This document shows positions 1 to 15,100 of a stretch of 64,000 bases of DNA, piece by piece. A program made the translations under genes and the position numbers. This DNA is from Daphnia carinata (Eukaryota; Arthropoda; Branchiopoda; Diplostraca; Daphniidae). The number at the start of each line of letters is the position of its first letter. Within the stretch, counting starts at the first letter, position 1. Under the pieces are notes generated by a model that saw only the letters and a list, made by a program, of their open reading frames with translations, was not told where the DNA came from and searched no databases. The stretch lies in the NCBI RefSeq assembly GCF_022539665.2, contig NC_081336.1:3488221-3552220 (forward strand), given 5' to 3'.

Positions 1-154
1 CTCGTTGTTCTCTCTCTTTACTGTTTCCGACACTGATTAATGGATGGGGTAAATCGGGGGTGGCAGAATTCGATGAAAATTCAAATGCTTTTTTTTTTTT
101 GTACTTAGTTTAATTAATTTTGAATTTTGAATTTTGGAAATTTTGGACGTGCAG

Positions 155-303
155 GTGACGCCAGCAACGCCAGCATCGGCAGCGGTGACGGCACGGGTGA
201 AGATGACGACGATTCCAATAGTAAGAAGAACCAGAAGAAACGCGGCATTTTCCCCAAAGTGGCCACCAACATTCTCAGGGCGTGGCTCTTCCAGCATTTA
301 ACA
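155..303 (+). CDS. hth: hth exon: acidic linker and homeodomain helix 1
   Basis: The acceptor is GCAG at 151-154 and the donor is GTAAGA from 304. The exon enters in phase 1 (it completes a Gly codon) and leaves in phase 0 after LFQHLT. It encodes GDASNAS, the acidic GEDDDD stretch, the basic KKNQKKRG arm and helix 1 ([19 protein letters not shown]). Confidence 0.95.
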
Positions 304-3300
304 GTAAGATCCAAAATTCATTTTTTTTTTTCCTTTTACTATTTAAAAACGACAAAGATAAAAAGAAGAGATCGTTTTGTAAAGGATGATAGATCTCAAT
401 CGTCTACATTTTGATGACTGTTGTAGACGTGCGTTTGAAAAGCCATTACGAGTTACAGTTGGGGGGGTTTTCAGGCTAATCATAATAATCACGTTTCCCT
501 TTTCTTTGTGCTCGATGGTCAGCCTATTTAGTGTAGCTTAAAAAAAAAAAGAAAGCCAAAAAGAAGTTTGTTGTTGTTGCTGTTGCAGGTTACGACACAC
601 GTATAGGTAAGACGCAAGACTCTTTCAGGAGGGGGAGGGGAGATGTTGCGGCTAAAGTGGGTCTTATATACTTTTTTTTTTTTTTTTTCTTTTTGGGGGC
701 CCGGAGCCTCAAAAACACAAACAAGTGATTTATGGAGAGAACGTGCCGGCGACTTGAATATCTGTTTTCGTGCGAGTCACACACACATATGAAAAAAAAA
801 AAAGGGCAGCACGCGAAAAACGAACCCCCCTCCTCCCACCTTCCCCCTTTAAAAATGGACATGAGGGAGGGGGGGGGGGGAAACGAGAGGTTTCAAAAAA
901 AAAAAAATTAGGAAAAATAAAAGAAAATTATTATTTTTTTTTTTGTAACATTTAAAAAAAGTGGGGGATAAAGTAGAGGGTGTAGAAAAGATGACAAGAA
1001 GTGGGTGGACCTGTCAAAAGTCCAACTGGGGAGTGTGTAAAAAAAAAAAAAAAAAAGAAGGGGGTCTTTTTACCTAGCGGGAAAATGAGGGGGGGGGGGC
1101 GACTTACAACTCGTGTTTAGGACGCGGTCCGTACCCTATACACTCTTTAAAAAAAAAAAAAATAAATAAATAAAACAAACGACTTAACAACCACTAGACC
1201 CTTTTGTACAAGTCCTCTTTTTTGTCCTTTCATGACTCAAAAAAAAAAAAACAACAAAAAAAACAACAACAACAGAACAAGTCTGTTTTCGATAGACGTG
1301 TATCGTTTTTTTTTTTGTGCGTGTATTTCGCGTGCACGGAATCTCGGGACACAAAAAGTGAAACACAAAAGGGGGCAATAATCGGTGTGGAGGGGGAAGC
1401 AAGATTTTAAAGCTATCTAATGAGTAGTCGGCATTTGCGAGAGACAAACACAAGACAGTTGCCATTTGACAGGGCCCTATTTATATTGACATCGGCGGCA
1501 ACAGTGTCTCTCTTGTATATGTGCGCGTCCTTTCTCATTAGACTAATTGCTCCGGCTCGTTTAGATATGGTAGATTGAGCGAAGAGACAGTGTGCTGAGC
1601 GACACACACACACAAACACACACACAAAGACGAGAGAAGTTTTTCTTCTTTTTTTTTCTGGTGTGTGTGTGTGTGTGTGTGTGTTGACGATGACGACACT
1701 GGAAATTCTCCCTCCCCCCCCCCCTCTGTTAAGGAACAAGGCCGTCACCACTTTACGCGCAGCGAAAACATAACACTCCGCCCACGTTCGACGAGTTTTG
1801 CTCGTTTGTACAATATAAACGGCTATTCATTTTAAATCTTTGTGCTGCTCGATGATTGGCTCCTCCCTTTTCCTTTCTTTTTTTTTTTTTTTTAATGCGA
1901 ACACTTGAAAATCTCAACGAGATATTGAATCAAAGTAACGATTGGATTATTAATTGCAATTTCTTTTGTTTCTTTTTTGTCCCGCTTGTATAGCATCCGT
2001 ATCCGTCTGAGGACCAGAAGAAACAGCTGGCCCAAGACACGGGCCTGACCATTCTTCAAGTCAACAACTGGTGAGTGAAACTTACATCTATTTCTGTTTT
2101 CTACTAGTTATTTTGTGTGTATGTTCACGTTCGATACACACACACAAACGCTCACGCAAAGTCTGAACGGGAGTGTCTACCTTAAAAGAAGAAAAAATTG
2201 GGACCCCGAGCTGCCGTTTTTTTTTCATGTTTTCGGTGCACGGAGGACCTCGAATTTCGTGCGTGCGCTTACCGCTAGCAGCCGATAAGAGCTGCCTCTA
2301 CCGCAAAGGGCGACACACACACACACACACACACACGCGGAGAGCCAAAAAAAAAAAGAAAAAGAAAAAGATGATGATGATGATGATGATAATATAACAA
2401 CACGATCGATGGCGATTGGTCGTTGGACGGCGGCCGCGATTGCGTCCTTTCTATTTCTCTTGATTGTCAATGCGCACGTCATTGGCCGTGACGCATCACT
2501 CATGCGCACTCTGGCATTTAAACATTTCTTTTTTTTATTATATGATTTTTTGTTTCTTTTTCTCTTGTGTGTGTGTGTGTGTTGATTTGATTTGGACGTC
2601 CGTAATCTGTCGGTCTGTTGGCTCGAGGGGGGATTGCCTGTCTTGGTCGGGACTTTAACGACGACGGTTATTATTACCTTGTCCTATAAAAAAAAAGAAG
2701 AAGAAGAAGAAGAAGAAGAAAAAGAAAAAAACATGGTCGAAAGCGTAAGAGAACAAAAGAAAAAAAAAAAAAGATGAGAAAGACGTATAAGGAGGCGATA
2801 GCAAATGTATAAATCAAGAACAACCTGTCGGCACCAATCACAAGTTCGGTGCTCTTCTACTCGCTGACCGTGCGACAGTTCCGATAGCTCTGCCACAGTT
2901 TTTTTTTTTGTTTTTTTTTTTTGTTTTTTGAAGCTGGTTCACGAACCCTCTTCATTTTTTTTTTTTTTTATTTACATTTTTTTTTTCTGTTGAAATGAAA
3001 AATAGGAAGAGGAAAAAAGAATGTGTTTTTTTTTTGTTTTGTTTTGTTTTGGGTGTACGAAAATTGGAAAATGCTTAACGCATTCCGTACAGCCTAAAAA
3101 AGCTCATTTGAATATTTGAATATTTTCGACACTCTTCTCTCCCTAAGCGATTCGATTCATTTTCGGCTAACGGTTGGCATTGAGGTGGGTCTCCTCCTTC
3201 ATTTTCCCAACTTCAACTTCAACTTCTTTTTTTTTTTTGTTTTGCCTCGTTTCCATTCGTTTCTCTTCGGAACTTTGGGGTATTTTTTTGTTGTTGTTGT

Positions 3301-5124
3301 TGTGTGTTTGGTGAGGTCTCTCTCTCTCTCTCTCTCTCCATCGTTGCGTCCCGCCGAGTTCTGGATGCACAAAACGTCAAAGGAGAGGCTAACAGAAGTA
3401 GTAGTAGCGGCAATATAACAACAACAACAGCCAAAACAAAAAAAAAGAGGCTATCCACGGCACGCAGGGCTGGGTGGGCCGCGAACTTGGTGGAAAAAAA
3501 AAAAAAGAAAAATCCTGGAAAAAAAAACAAAAAAACTGCATAACTAATAGGAGAAGAAGAAGAACACTAAGGGGGGAAAAAAAAAAAAAGGAAAAAAGAA
3601 CGACCTCCTCCGGTGAAATCGCCTCCTGCTGTCAGCTGTTTGCTCGTTTCTTTTATATTCTTATTACTATTATTATTATGATTGAATAAAAGAAACGGTC
3701 GTACGCGCTGGTGGCTGTATAACTCAATCGGGCCGGCCTTATTTCTTCTTCTTCTTCTTCTTCTTCTTCAACCATCCACCTTGTTTGGCATCAGCTTTTT
3801 TTTTTTTTTTTTTTTATTTTATTATTTTTTTTTTTTTCCCATTTCTTTTTTACAAAAAGCAAAACAAAAAACAGAATATCCCTTTTTTTTTTTTTTTTTT
3901 TATGTCGCCAGTCAATAGAATCAAATGTGGCCATCGAAAACCAGTCCCGAAAGAGAGTCGCTCCCAACAAGGATCCTTATGGGCTCCTCGAATATTACAA
4001 TCATAACCGTATAACATGTACTTCAACCTCCTTTTTTATTTTTTATTTATTTATTTTTTTTTTTTTTTTGAAAGATTACGATGGGGAGCTCTTTGCTACT
4101 TTGACGCTAACCGAACGCCATCTCGTGTCTCGTTTGCTCGCATCCCTTCGGGATTTTTCTTGTTTTCTTTTGAAAATCTTTTTATTTTTCTTCAGTTCCG
4201 TTCATTGCCGTCTTCTACAGAACGGATGGGGCAGATATATAGGCCTATTTCGGGGTGTTTGGAACAGAGAAAAGAGGAGGGAGAGGTGGTGTGGTATATA
4301 TATAAATACACGCGTGTGTGTGTGTGTGTGTGTATTGGGCAATCGACGGCGCCTGTGGCTGCGTGTAGGACTGGGCGCCCGTGTGGTTATAATTTTAGTC
4401 GAAGAGTTTGGCGTTTAAAAAAAAAAGAAAAAAGAAAAATGTGAGAGGACGGGCAAAGCGTGGCACCGTTTGCTGATGCGGATGCTCCAGCACAGCTGAT
4501 GCGGATGCTAAGGGGGTGCAACAGCCTCGACAGCTGAAGACACCCCACCATCCGAAATAACTCTTGCGCTTCCTCATGTCTTCCTAATTTATTTTTTATT
4601 TTTTTCGCCTTTTCCCGTCTCTCTCTCTCTCTCTCCGATGTGGGGGGAAAAGAAGAAGAAGAAGTTGAAGCAAAAACAAAAGAGAGAAGAGTTTTTATAA
4701 ATAACGTGGCAAACAGAGCTCGACGATGGTGACGACGCCGTTTGCTGGGCTATTTAAAAACCGTCTCTCTCTCTCTCTCTCTCTCCTTTTTTTGTTTCTT
4801 ATTTTGTCTATCTCTTTTTCATTTTCAGTTCTATTCCTCCTTAAACATCCTAATATCATTAAGATTGTGCCCATTTTCTTTTCGTCTGAAAAAGTTCGAT
4901 TACCACCCACGATCGAGACACTTTGAAATGATTCATTGAGCAACAAACAGGATAGGCCTTTTTTTTTTTCTTCTTCTTCTTCTTCTTCTTTCCGATGAAT
5001 GACATCCGTACTACAATGTCCGGTTTGGTCTATTTACAAATAGAACAACAGCAAAAGAGGATTTTTCTTTTTTCTTTTAAAGGGTTTTTGGCAGATTGGA
5101 GAAAGCGCAATAATAGCATACACG

Positions 5125-5163
<39 letters not shown>

Positions 5164-8100
5164 GAGACCGTACATCATTAACGTCAGAGAGAGGGGCGCA
5201 CGATTGCCAAAGGGGTTCGATGATGGTCCAAAAACTGACCAGAGGATATTCAACTCTCATTTAAGGGGGATCAGTGACAATAACATCGAATGATTTTCGA
5301 TTTTATTTTTTTTTTTCCTCAGTTAATTGTACGCCACTGGTCAGATCGTGTCGTAGATAATGACGTCGCTCCCTCCCCCCTTACTTTTTTCCTTCACTAA
5401 CAAATGACCGAGCGTGTCGCAGAATGTCCAGCGGATCGTTTTGGTGTGTCTCCCCCCCACCTCCCACAGGCAAAAATACGATATCGATCAAAGAAAAATA
5501 AAAAGAGGTAAAAACAAAAGAAGGCGGATAAAAAAAAAAAAAAAAAAGAAAGGTGTCGGATATCGGGTGAAATGGTGGGGTGGGCTTTCCGGAGCGTAAG
5601 CCAAAGTATCGCATATCATTTTAATGACCGCACGATGCAAAGAGAGAGAGAGAGAGAGAGAGAGAGTCTCTCTTTTCGTGACCTTGTCTAACAGTCGTGT
5701 TCTATTTACCTCGCGAAAATATCTCTCGCCCCCCCCCCCCTCCTTCTCCCGTAACTCGTCGAGTGCGTAACTTTAGCTTCTTGTTGACTAGGAATGCGCG
5801 CACGTGAACCCACACTCTCCTTTACAAACCACCACCCCCCTCCCCTTTCGCTCTCTTCTTGTCAAAAAGGCCCTCCGCCATCGAACGATCTCTTACCCCG
5901 CTTTGAAAGATCGAGCTCATTTGCAAAGTGTTGTTGTTGAGTTTGATGCCAGTTCGCCTCCCATTGAATGATCTTCTTCTTCTTTTTTTTTTTTTTTAAT
6001 GTACCGAGAATTTCGTGGTAATCACATGTACACGATCCTCCTCCTTCTTGAAGTTCGCATAGATTGTTTTTTTTGTTTTTTTTTTTCTTTTTCCTTCTCG
6101 GAAATGTGTTGAGAACGCTCACAAGGTCGGGGTGTGTAACCCGAGGCCGCCAGACTTTGCTACAAAAGAATCGACAGGTAAAAAGAAACTAAGCATTTTT
6201 TTTTTTTTTTTTTTTTTTTAGAATGTTTGGAATGCTCTTTTTTTTCTTCTTCTTCATCTTCGTGTCCATATACATACACACAATAATCCCCTTGGTCTTT
6301 TCAACTTTGCCGAGTTCGATGCGCTTTTCTCTACAAATCGTTGGGTAGACGGCACACCCACACACTAGCCGTGCGCGCACAAGAGAATCGTTTTCTCCTG
6401 GTTAGGTACACACGGGGACGCGTGAAAAGAGGAACACAACATTTTCAACGGATTTTAAAAAAAAAAAACGTTTTTCTTTTTCTTTTTTAAAAAACGAAAA
6501 TTCTCGTCACGTTTATTCGTCTTTTTCTTGTATGTGTGTGTGGAGAAGCCATTGGCTATTGATTAGCAAAAAAAAACAAAACAAAAAAAACAATTTGAAT
6601 TGCTTTTACCTTTCGAAATACGTACACAACACATATGAAGAAATGCAGGTCTACTATACCTTCTTTTTTTTTTTTTTTTCCTCTTTTAACCTTTACTTAA
6701 AAAAAAAAAAAAATAAATATGGAGAGAGGTGGCCCTCTTGGGTACCCTGACAAACTGTTGTTTCGCAGAGGGAGGCCGGCTCGCCGGGGCATCCGTCTAA
6801 TGAAGCAGTGAAAATCCCCCCAGCTAGGGCTCTATAGTGTTAGGGGCCTTTGCAATATAGTTTTCTCAGCTTTGAACACGAAACAAAAACGAATATATAT
6901 ATATATATATATCCCCTTCTTCCCGAAAAAAAAAAATATATATATAACGAAGCGAGAGGGGGGATGCAACAGCAGCCAAAAGGCGCGTCCCCACTAGAAA
7001 GAGAAAAAAAGGTCTCCTCCCTTTACAGAAGAAAAGAGAAGCAGCTAACAGCAGCAAGTTTCGTATTTAAAAAAAAAAAAAAAAAAAATTCATGGGAACG
7101 AAAAAAAAAAAAAATGAAGCCTCTTTTTTGTATCTTTGTGTGTGTTAAAAAAAAAAAAAAAAAGTCAAATGAGGCAAAGAATTTCTCAGGCTTTTTCTCC
7201 TTTTTTTTTTACCTTCTACCTTTTTTTTTTTTTGTGTGGGTCTTAAAGGGGGTTTTCGGAGGATGAAGAAGAAGAACCCTGAACAACATTCCTCAAACGT
7301 TGAGGCCATCTTGTAACCTATTCATTTTCTTTTCTTTTTTTTTTAGACCCATATTTTGTTGTGAGAGAGAGAGAGAGAGAAAGGGGGTTGTTTTAAACGG
7401 GACGAACAATACCCTTTTTTGTTTTGTAACGTTTATGGACTACAATGCGTGTGCCATTGTCTTGCTCATTGCCCCTATTTTTTTTTTTACTGCACAACGG
7501 TTTTTTTAAAACAATATAATGTATTCAAAAAGAGTTTTTAAACAAAAAAAAAAAGGGAAGGAGAGGAAATTCAATGGAATTCAACTTTCGTTTAGTGTTA
7601 GTTACTACCTTTGTCACGTCTCGAATGTCATTTGAATAATAACGGTCGCGCGGGCTCCTCGCAGTTTTTTTTTTTTGGGACGGGGGAGGTCGCGAGCCGA
7701 GCAAAAAGAAGGAAAAAAAAAAGAAAATCATCATTTCTAACCCATTAAGATGAGGGGCGTGGTCGGACACGATCAGCTTTACGTGACAGCGCGTGCAACT
7801 CCCACCTTCAAGACAAGAAAGTTAAAAAAAAATGGCAAAAAATGGCAAAAATTCATTTTGAATTCAAAGCAAAAAGAAATGAAGGCCAAAATGGTGAGGA
7901 ACCGTTTCGACATTAGGAAATGCGTTGCGACACGATTGTTTATTTATACGTCGTCGTTGCAAGAACGGCGAGAATTACGAAAAGAAAAAAAAAAATGGAG
8001 CGGTATAAATAAACAATCAGAGAATGAACAGAGACGAGTCGAACAAAAATGTTACACAGTTCGAACAACAACAAAACGGGTAACTTAAAAAGAAAAAGAA

Positions 8101-11100
8101 AAGAAACTGGAATGATTGCCATATATTGGCCCGTCGTCAAAACTGCTGGATGGCCCATTTCAAACGGCAGTGTTTTTCTACCTGAAGATTCAACAAACAA
8201 AAGAAATTTCGGCCGGAGAAAACGTGAAACGTTTTTGCTTTTCTGCGTGTGCATCGTAATATCAAAACGATCGTTTCGAAAATGAAATGAAGAGGGCAAT
8301 GGCGTACAAGAGCCTGAGAAGGAAGAATAAGATAAAAAAAAAAAAAAAAGTGTTGTTTGCGATGGCGACCAGAGATATACTCCGGGCCCTCCCGTTTTCC
8401 TCAGACACGCTACAAACGAAAGATCATAAAAAAGAAGAGCGCACTCCGAATTAAAAAAATAAATTATAATAATAATAAAATAAAATGATTTCTCTTTAAA
8501 GGGGATTTTCTCGTTCGGTTGTTTAGACAGCAGACAAAAGGTTGAAATTGCGGGGATGAGTTGGAACAGCCAATCACGCGGGATCGTCTACCCCTATGAA
8601 TTGTATAAGAAAGAAGGATAACAAGGTGCTAGAAAGGAAAAAGATTCTATTATGTATTCGTTCAATGGCTTCGACAGTCTATAAATCATACACGTTTCTT
8701 TTTTTTTTTTTCTGATGGGGTGGAGGAAGATGCGCGCATTCATTCGCTTTTATATAGGCCTGTGCGTTTTCCGATGTGTGGACCGTGCAGACAGTGTGGG
8801 GGTAGGTGCTGCTACACCGAGGGCTTCGGAAAAAAAAAAAAAGAGAGAGAGAAACATTTTGCTTCCCCTCTTTTGATTTTTATTGGAGCCATATAAAACA
8901 GGTCGTAAATCAGTTTCGTTTTGCCCACACAAATCCTAGTGGTTTTTTTTCAAAAAAAAAAAGAAAAAGAGCTGCTCAGAATGGAGCGAAAAAAGAAGAA
9001 AATCAATAATGAAAATGGGTGGCAACGGATGTATGCATTTATTTTTATATCCACAAAAAAGAAGAAGAAGAAGGAATGTCGATTACCAGGCAACATGTTT
9101 TCTTTTTTTTTTTTTTTCTTTACCCTCCTTCAATAGAAAAAAAAAAAAAGAAAAAGAGAGGGGGGGGGGGATTGCTGTGTTCAAAACTTCTCTTTCCCTT
9201 CTTTTGGCCTTTTACCTTTTACCTATATGCAGATAGATAGATAGATATATAAGCTACGATGTTATTGCCTGATAGAGAGTCTTTTTTTTTTTTTTTTTTT
9301 TTTTCGGGGGGGGGGGGGGTTCAGTCTTTTTCTATTCAGCTTCTACAAGAAAAAGAAAAAAAAAGGGCCTTCAGGTTTGTCGACCTTTCTTCTTCTTCTT
9401 TTGCCTGCTGCTGTTGCTGCTTTTGCTGGCCGAGTTGGAATGCAACACACCTGTGCGCACCTCCTTCTCGTTGGTCTGCATCTGCGTTCTCTTCTTGTTT
9501 CTTCCTCGGCTGCTTTATATACAAAACTTGTGTGTGTGTGTGTGATAGCGGCGTTGTGTGTGTGTGATGCCTCCGCTTCGTCCGATTTCCATCTCGTTTT
9601 TTTTTTCTTTTTTTTTTTTCTTTTTTACCGAACTACGAAGGATGCAGCCGTGTCTCATCAAGCGCAGATAGAAAACCCATACGCAGAGAGAGGCCCTTTT
9701 TTTTTTTTTTTTTCTTTTATTTATAATGGATTCCTCCAGGCCATCTCAGCTGAGAGGCTCTTTTTTCTCATCGTCGACGACGACCTTTTTTTTATTTTAT
9801 TTATTTTTGAAAAATACATCTCTTTTTCTTTTATTTTATTTTTTTTTTTACTTAGATGGATAGATCAATTTTTATTTCTTATTCTTTTGGCTTTCGGGAC
9901 AAAAAAAAAGAAAAAAGAAAAAGAATATCATCTTCTTTCTGTTTAGCGCTTGCGACGTAACATCAAACTGTTACAGGCCCACCCTCAAGTTTTTTTTTTC
10001 TTGTAGGACGATCGAAATTCTACGAATGAAACAAATGGCCATCCGAGAAAGAGTTTTGAATTTGTATCTTTTTCTTTTTCTTCTTCTTCATTATTTCTAT
10101 TTAAATGTCTTTTGTTTTGTGTTTTTATCAATTCTTTTTGCTACATCATATTTGGTATTTTTCTTTTTCTTGCCTCTTTTTTTTTTTATTATTTTTAATT
10201 AGAAAAAATGAAAGGGACGTAGATCAGAAACAGTAAAAAAAAAAAAAAAGTCGCCTCTCTTTTTTTTTGTACTCTATACCTGGCATTTTTCTCTCTCTCT
10301 CTCTCTCTCTTTTTCCCATTTCGTTGTGCTTGATTTGAAATTACTTGGAATAAGGTAGAAGGAAGAAGAAAAAAAAGAAAAAGAAAATGTGATTTTCTAT
10401 TTATGGTGCGGCCAGGAAGGGAATTTTTTTTTTCTCCTTTCCTCTTGTTTTTTAATGGCTCGCACACCTGTGCCCGTCTTTTTCTTTTTTTCTACCTCTC
10501 CTTATTTTTTTTTTCTTTCTTTTAATTTGGTTTCCAGACCATTTTTTTTTCTTCTTTTCCCCCCGTCCAGTTTTCCATTAGAGTCCCAAAAAAAAAAAAA
10601 AAAGAAATGCGTTCTTATTTTCGTTTTGAATTAAATGGGGAGCAATTTTTCACTATTTTTTTTTTTCTTTTTTCTCCCCTCTTGTTCTTCTTTTTTGTTT
10701 TTTTTCGTGTTAACGTGTTTAATTCGAAAGAAAAAAAAAAAAAGGAAGAGAGAAAATAAGCGAGAACGACGACTCCCATCATGCGGTGATGGCGGTTTTG
10801 AAAACGAATCAACGCGCTCAACCACCGTCGGCCTTTTGATAGAGAGTAACGTTATATATTTATTATTATTAGCAAACAGAAAAAAAAGGGTTGGAAAATT
10901 CTAATATGTAATAATAATCATAAGGTGGGTACATAGAGCTAGCACATATGTGTGTGAGTGTCTGTTCATGCCCTCTTTTTTCTATTTTATTTTTCTTATC
11001 AATGTATCTCTCTCTTCTATGCGTTTCTTTGTATATAAGGCAATTCTCGTGTGCGGCATTTGTTTTCGTTTGGTCACGCTGCCCACAGCAAGGTCATCAT

Positions 11101-12122
11101 TCTCATCAAAGCTCACGTGAGATTCAACCGTCTAAAAAAAGTCAGGGAAAATGCAATAGAACATCGTTCCGGCTTAACCATGCCATTTTTTTTTTCTTTC
11201 TTTCGTTCTCTACGGCGGGAGACTGTCACGATTTTCTTACCTGCAACTTTGTCTTTTATGTTTTTTTGTTTTTTTTTTTTTTTTTTTGCTTTTTCTTTTT
11301 TGAAGCACAATTGTGAGCCAATGGCGACATCTCTCTTTTTTAATTCGTAAAAAAAAAAAAATCGATGAAAAGAGATTCGCATTCAAATGAAAAATAGCGA
11401 AAAAGGGAAATGTTTGCTAGTCGTCGCTCGTCAGCCGCAATGAAGAAGAGGGACGCACTCACGAGAGCCTTGAAATATGCAAATGACATTATGCATAGAT
11501 TTTCTTTCTTTTTTTTTTTTCCTCTCCCATCCCACACACATAGGTTGAGATTACACACACACACACACACGAAATGACATTTCGTTTTTGCCCTTTTTTG
11601 TCGCGAGTTGTTTTGAACGAGTAGACGACCGGTTTTGTTTTTTTTTCCGCGTTTGCTGAATAATACAGTCGCAATTAGGCCTGCGGGCTATATCAAACAA
11701 ACCACACACGAAAATGAAGGGCGGGTTTTTTTTTTTTTGAATTTTTCAACATCTCCCAAAAAAAAAAAAAAATAATTAAAGTTTTTTTCGTTTCGTTAAT
11801 CATAGAAAGGTCGAGACGAAATACGAATGCGATAGGTGCTTGCAATGCCATCGGCACGCTCGTGTTGTTCGACTAAGATTTATACGTGAATAGCGAAAGA
11901 TATGGAACACGCAAACTCTTGCCGACCAATCGAAAAAATAAAAAAAAAGAGGATCGATGTCTTTTGTCTGCTTTCCTGAAAAAAAAAAAAGAATAAAGAA
12001 AGAACGGCCATCTCCCGCTGAGTGTTCGATCCTCAACAACAGACGTTTTCAGAGCTTTGATACACCTAAAGAGAGCCTTTTTATATATGCATGTTATTCT
12101 CCCCTCACAGTTCGCCATGAGT

Positions 12123-12156
<34 letters not shown>

Positions 12157-15100
12157 TAAATACGAATGAGGGGAGAGTCAATTTTTTTTTTTGTTTTTTG
12201 TTTTCTCCCCAAATGTCTGGACGCTTGTTTTCTAATGTAACGAAGGGACTTTTATTTTTTTTTTTGGTTCACGGCCTCCTGCTGAGCTAACGAAATGAAA
12301 ATGGGGTCCCTTCTTCATGCAGTCAGTGAAGAGGTCGTTGTTGTTGAGACCTCCTCCTCGTTTTCTTTCCTTTTTTTCTGCCTGACCACAGATGAAATGA
12401 AACCGACCGGAGGGGAACATGACCGAAATTCTGTGTTTTTTTTTTCTTTTTAAATAGCCATGCCCAAGTTTTTGAACTGCTGGAAAAATGGAAGTGTCTA
12501 TTTTTTTTTTTCTTTTTCTTCTACCTTTGTAAATGACCAGAAAAAAAAAAATAATGCATAGAAAAAGATGATGAGATATGTGAAGTTGCCATGTTGTTTG
12601 GCTGCTCGGACTAAATGTAAAACGAAAAAAGGCAGACAGGAAATTGAATTGGTTTAAATCCAATTGTCGAGAGCCAATGACACTGGCTCATAATAAAGAA
12701 AAACAGGCCACTTCCAATTCATTTCAACTCGCCAGCCCTTTTTTTTTTTTTTTCTTCTCTCTCTTATTTTATTTTTAATGTCTTGTCCTTGCTTCTAGCC
12801 ATCCTCGAAGGCTCTCCATTTTTTATTTTTTTTTTTCCCGACGGACAAATTCGATTTCGGGAATTTCTTTTTTCCCGCCGCGTTATTTAAATTTAAATCG
12901 AGTCACGTAAGTTTTAGCACAAGCATTTTTTTTTTCGTTCGACATGAGGCGTGGGAAATTGTCGGACACGCGACATAACATTTCAAGTTTTCTCTTCGTG
13001 TTCGAATTTTTTTCTTTTTTTTTTCTTTCGTTGTTGTTTGACTTGACTCGCTTATAGGCTCGTAGCGTCACGCTGGGCTGGCCATCACCGATGATTGGAG
13101 TGGGGCTTCTTTCTTTCTTTCTTTCCTTTTTTTTTTTTTTTTTTTTTTGCTCGGCGTTGTACATCGAATGTGTGCGCGCCTCGATGCAGAACGCGTTCGC
13201 AGCGGACAACAAGCTGTCAGTGAGAGCTGCCAATCAACCTGTCAGTTTGTGCTCTATGCTGTGCGCCGACTCTTCAAGTTCACGAATAACAGGCAGGGGG
13301 AGAAAGAAAAGGAAAAAAAAATATATATATATAAATAAGAGTATTAATCGGCGGGTCCCTTTCTTTCTTTTTTTTTTTTTTTTTGGAATAACGTACCCCC
13401 CTCCTCGTCTGACTTTATATCCTGAGAAAGTGACATGGAACACGTTATAAGCAGCAAAACAACAACGATCCCCGCCCCGTCATCTCTTTTTTTGTTCAGG
13501 GGAGAGGGAAAAAAAAAAAAAAGAACGGAAAATCCGGTTGTTACTTATTGCCCGTTTGACGGTTGATGGCCTGTCCGTCTCCCTTCTACAGGCAATGAGG
13601 GAGGAGCAAAGAGGAGGAGGTACTACTAGCGGCATGTAAACAAGGCAACTTAAGTACAACTTTTCTTTTTTGTATGTGTGTGTGTCTGAGAGATTGACAC
13701 GATTCTGACCTGGACTTATTGCTCTTTTGCCAGTTGTTATTTTCTCTTTGAAATTTTTCGTTAGACGAAAGGTTCATGCTGACTTTTTGATTGACATACC
13801 CTTTTTTTTCTGGGGAGGGGGAGGGGGGCTCCCTCACGGTACGCGTACAAACGGCTAATGAAATTCAACACCGAAAGAAAGAAAAACCGAACTCGAATGA
13901 ATTTGTGTGTGTGTGACTCGTCTAATCTTTCAAAGTAGTCGCTTTTACATGTTGTTTCAGTGTCGTTTGATTTTGAAAATAGCCGATATCGATACTTAAA
14001 ACAAAACAAGCTGTGTCAATGGTTAGGCTCTTTTTTTTTTTTTTATTTCAAATGGACGTCCGGCCAACTCGACATCGTTTGCCCCAAACCAAGAAAACAC
14101 AACAGGATACGATCCTTCAACAGAGAAAAGAAAAGAAAAAAAAAAAAAGGGAAAAATGATGATAATAAAAATGAGAGAGTCGGGCTTTTTTGCTGGTGAT
14201 GATTTCTCTCCCGAGAGTCGTTGGCATGGGGTTGCCAACAGCTTGGTAATGGGTCAATTGTTTCCGGTCTTGTTCCCGCAGCCCCCTCACCGCTCCTCTT
14301 TTATTTTTCTTATAATAATAATAAACACACACGACCGCACCATTTGATCTCCCCCCCCCCCTCACTGGCCTTAAAAAGAAAAACAGAACCCACAGCTTCT
14401 CATCTTTTTTTCTTTTCCCTTTTTGCTATTGAGATGACCGTTTAGGGATTTAGCGCATAGATGAACGATCCACTCACATCGGTCACACAGAGTTTCATCT
14501 TCTCTTGAGCTCTTTCCTGCCTCGCTACCGCATCGTTCCTACGAATGTTCCGCACCGTGTCCCCGTGAATCGATTAGCCATTTTGAGTAGTGCGACCACG
14601 TCACACTGAAATGACCTCTCTCTCTCTCTCTCTCTCTTTTTCCTACACCACTCGCTACTATATAGATATGAGGGGAAAACGCGGGACCACAGCGTATTAG
14701 AAGTCTAGAGGGACAGATCCATAATATAGCCCAGCGTATTATTTTATGTGTGTATGGGAGGGCGGGAGAGAAAGTCCGCTGTTTGCAGCGCATTGACGAC
14801 GATTTGTGGTACGGAGCACGAAAAACCTATCCCGACCCCTTGAAGTGTGTCAAAGTATATCAGAAAAAAAAATAATGCGTATAAATGATGTATCATATCA
14901 GCGGAGGGCTGGAAACGTATCATCCAATTCGGTCAGAGGGTAGTAGATCACCCCGTTTTTTTTTTTCTCTTTTAAAACAAGTTAAAAGGCTGATGCCAGA
15001 AGGATTTCTTTTTTTTTTTTTTTTTTTTTTCGTTCAAGTCAGTTGGCTCAAGTCCGATAAGAACCAGAGACCGACTGACCAAAACAAATTCAATGGCGGC

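Noticed and set aside
9377-9946. 189-codon open frame on the + strand
   Set aside because: Composed of poly-Phe, poly-Leu and Cys-Val repeats from T runs, CTG/CTT runs and GT microsatellites inside the hth intron; no domain.
12125-12154. A30 as the tail of a retroposed gene
   Set aside because: No coding remnant upstream and no flanking duplications; homopolymers of this kind are frequent throughout the intron.
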